Below, piece by piece: positions 5,647 to 6,901 of a DNA stretch of 6,901 nucleotides. Origin of the DNA: Verrucomicrobiota bacterium (GTDB lineage Bacteria > Verrucomicrobiota > Verrucomicrobiia > Chthoniobacterales > UBA10450); contig QHQV01000314.1 of NCBI GenBank assembly GCA_003219945.1, positions 1 through 6,901 on the forward strand, in the 5' to 3' direction. Every line of letters begins with the position of its first letter. Position 1 is the stretch's first letter. The notes beneath the pieces are model-generated. The model was not told the DNA's origin, ran no database searches, and worked only from the letters and a program-made list of their open reading frames with translations. A program made the translations under genes and the position numbers.

Positions 5647-6901
5647 ATGCACTCGTTTCATTATCGCGATGGTCATCTCTATTGTGAAGGCGTCGATCTA
5701 ACACGCATTGCCAGGGAATTCGGCACGCCGACTTACGTCTACAGCGCGGAAACAATTCTCGATCACTACGCGCGACTCGACGCGGCGCTCGCATCGCTGG
5801 ATCACCTCATTTGTTACGCGGTAAAAGCGAACTCGAATGGCGCTATTCTGAACTTGCTAGCGCGGAGGGGCGCTAGTTTCGACATCGTTTCCGGTGGCGA
5901 GTTGTTTCGTGTGCTCGCGGCGGGCGGCGATCCGGCCAAATGCACCTTCGCGGGCGTCGGCAAATCCGGTGAGGAAATTGAGTATGCTTTGGAGCAAAGC
6001 GTCTACAGCTTCAACGTCGAGAGTGAAGCTGAACTGGATTTGATCGAGCGCATAGCCAGCGCAAAGAAAATGCGCGCGCCAATCGCATTGCGCGTCAACC
6101 CTGATGTCGACCCGCATACGCATCATTACATCTCGACCGGCTCCCAAGAAAACAAGTTCGGCATCGCACTGGACCAAGTCACTGCGATTTACGAACGCGC
6201 GGCGAAAATGAGCAACATTGAGATTGTCGGCGTGCAGATGCACATCGGATCTCAAATCACCGACGCGAAGCCGTTCGCGAGCGCCATCGAAAAAGTAACG
6301 CCACTGGTGCGCGACCTGAAATCGAAATACGCCATCAAGTTTTTCAGTATCGGAGGCGGCATGGGGATCATTTACCGGCGCGCACTGGAGAGCGGATCAG
6401 GCAAATGGTGGCATAATCACGGTCCCGCATGCGCGGGATCCGCGTTCAGTGTAGGCGACTACGCTGATGCAATTGTGCCGCCGCTGCGCGATTTGGGTGT
6501 TCGGATTCTTGTTGAGCCTGGCCGTTTTCTTATCGGCAACGCCGGCGTTTTGCTCACGCGCCTTCGTTACATCAAGCAAACCGGAAGTAAAAAATTCGCC
6601 ATTGTGGATGCCGGCATGAACGATCTCATCCGGCCGGCGCTGTACCAGAGCTATCACGAAATTGTGCCGGTCATAAAGCCGAGCACCCTCACCCCAACCC
6701 ACTCCCTTGAAGGGAGAGGCGGACGCGAAGCGCTAGGTGAGGGTGAATCTGTAAGTCTCAGTCACAGCAAGAATAAGTCAGGAAAAATCGATATTGTCGG
6801 GCCGGTGTGTGAGTCGGGCGATTTTTTTGCGCTCGACCGGGAATTGCCTGAAGTGCATGAAGGCGATTTGCTTGCGATCATGAGCGCGGGCGCGTACGGA
6901 T
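5647..6901 (+). CDS. lysA: Diaminopimelate decarboxylase (3' end beyond window)
   Basis: PLP-dependent cytosolic enzyme converting meso-diaminopimelate to L-lysine and CO2, the last step of lysine synthesis. 418 codons are visible and the frame is open at the right edge. Seen in order: the PLP lysine in CYAVKANSN (Lys60), VSGGEL (82-86), ENKFGI (168-173), MHIGSQI (His199), the phosphate-binding GGG (236-238), EPGR (290-293), MNDLIRPALY (324-333), the catalytic cysteine motif VCESGDFF (Cys388) and SAGAYG at the edge. Usual LysA is about 410-430 residues. This one already has 418 at the GAYG motif because two in-frame additions are present: a small palindrome around residues 258-266, and about 33 residues (345-377) encoded by a dispersed repeat. 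The ATG at 5647 gives a normal N-terminus (FHYRDGHLYCEGVDL). No Shine-Dalgarno is seen, consistent with coupling to the ZIP gene nine bases upstream. Confidence 0.95.
   Translation, partial: MHSFHYRDGHLYCEGVDLTRIAREFGTPTYVYSAETILDHYARLDAALASLDHLICYAVKANSNGAILNLLARRGASFDIVSGGELFRVLAAGGDPAKCTFAGVGKSGEEIEYALEQSVYSFNVESEAELDLIERIASAKKMRAPIALRVNPDVDPHTHHYISTGSQENKFGIALDQVTAIYERAAKMSNIEIVGVQMHIGSQITDAKPFASAIEKVTPLVRDLKSKYAIKFFSIGGGMGIIYRRALESGSGKWWHNHGPACAGSAFSVGDYADAIVPPLRDLGVRILVEPGRFLIGNAGVLLTRLRYIKQTGSKKFAIVDAGMNDLIRPALYQSYHEIVPVIKPSTLTPTHSLEGRGGREALGEGESVSLSHSKNKSGKIDIVGPVCESGDFFALDRELPEVHEGDLLAIMSAGAYG
6421..6440. repeat. Small palindrome within lysA
   Basis: TCCCGC, ATGC loop, GCGGGA (6423-6438), extended by one G-T and one G-C pair to 6421-6440. 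It encodes roughly GPACAGS in frame, just after the conserved WW of the ALESG block, a stretch that is variable in length in the family. Possibly a repeat-derived in-frame insertion. Confidence 0.5.
6684..6745 (-). repeat. Dispersed compound-hairpin repeat, copy C, inside lysA
   Basis: A 62-base copy of the repeat found at 503-547 and 575-613, here with both outer arms: CACCCTCACC (6684-6693) and GGTGAGGGTG (6736-6745) match perfectly over 10 bases. The inner stem CTCCCTT (6702-6708) pairs with AAGGGAG (6710-6716). It shares GAGAGGCGG with copy B in the same orientation. It is translated without a stop as part of lysA (residues about 346-367). Confidence 0.85.

Noticed and set aside
5857..6702. 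Minus-strand ORFs of 132 and 101 codons within lysA
   Set aside because: They are antisense to the fully conserved lysA frame.

Overview
The window looks like a piece of chromosome from a free-living, moderately GC-rich bacterium. The LysA sequence style (GGGMGIIY followed by an ALESG...WW stretch, then EPGRFLIGNAGVLLTR) and the abundance of small dispersed inverted repeats suggest a soil or freshwater Verrucomicrobiota-like lineage. This is an inference from sequence feel, not a placement, and another phylum is possible.

Layout, left to right. Positions 1-459 (+) hold the C-terminal half of an LdhA-type D-2-hydroxyacid dehydrogenase. Positions 503-613 hold two facing copies of a short compound-hairpin repeat, between convergent genes. 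Positions 646-2869 (-) hold a P1B-4-type metal-transporting ATPase (SPC and HEGST signatures) that is readable across its whole length only if four single-base frameshifts are corrected. Positions 3084-3381 (-) hold two closely spaced tiny ORFs, the upstream one with a good Shine-Dalgarno, both unrecognised. Positions 3524-4162 (+) hold an exported conserved hypothetical protein with a possible transglutaminase-like layout. Positions 4215-4331 hold an imperfect inverted-repeat element. Positions 4402-4604 (+) hold the broken N-terminal part of a DmeF/CzcD-like cation diffusion facilitator. It is cut off at the edge of a 278-bp MITE-like element (4601-4878) with 34-bp terminal inverted repeats. 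The last base of that element directly abuts the start codon of an intact ZIP-family metal transporter (4879-5637). Diaminopimelate decarboxylase, lysA (5647 to the right edge), follows and is open to the edge.

Two themes stand out. First, three divalent-metal transporters lie within 5 kb. The two exporters (P1B-4 ATPase, CDF) are broken while the ZIP transporter is intact, which looks like local decay of metal efflux, unless the ATPase frameshifts are sequencing errors. Second, small repeats shape coding sequence here. The repeat seen twice between the convergent genes occurs a third time inside lysA, where it is read through in frame and adds roughly 30 residues just before the catalytic-cysteine motif CESGDFF. 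A second small palindrome also sits in frame in lysA. I see no CRISPR array, tRNA, rRNA, phage or defence system, and no convincing undescribed multi-gene system.
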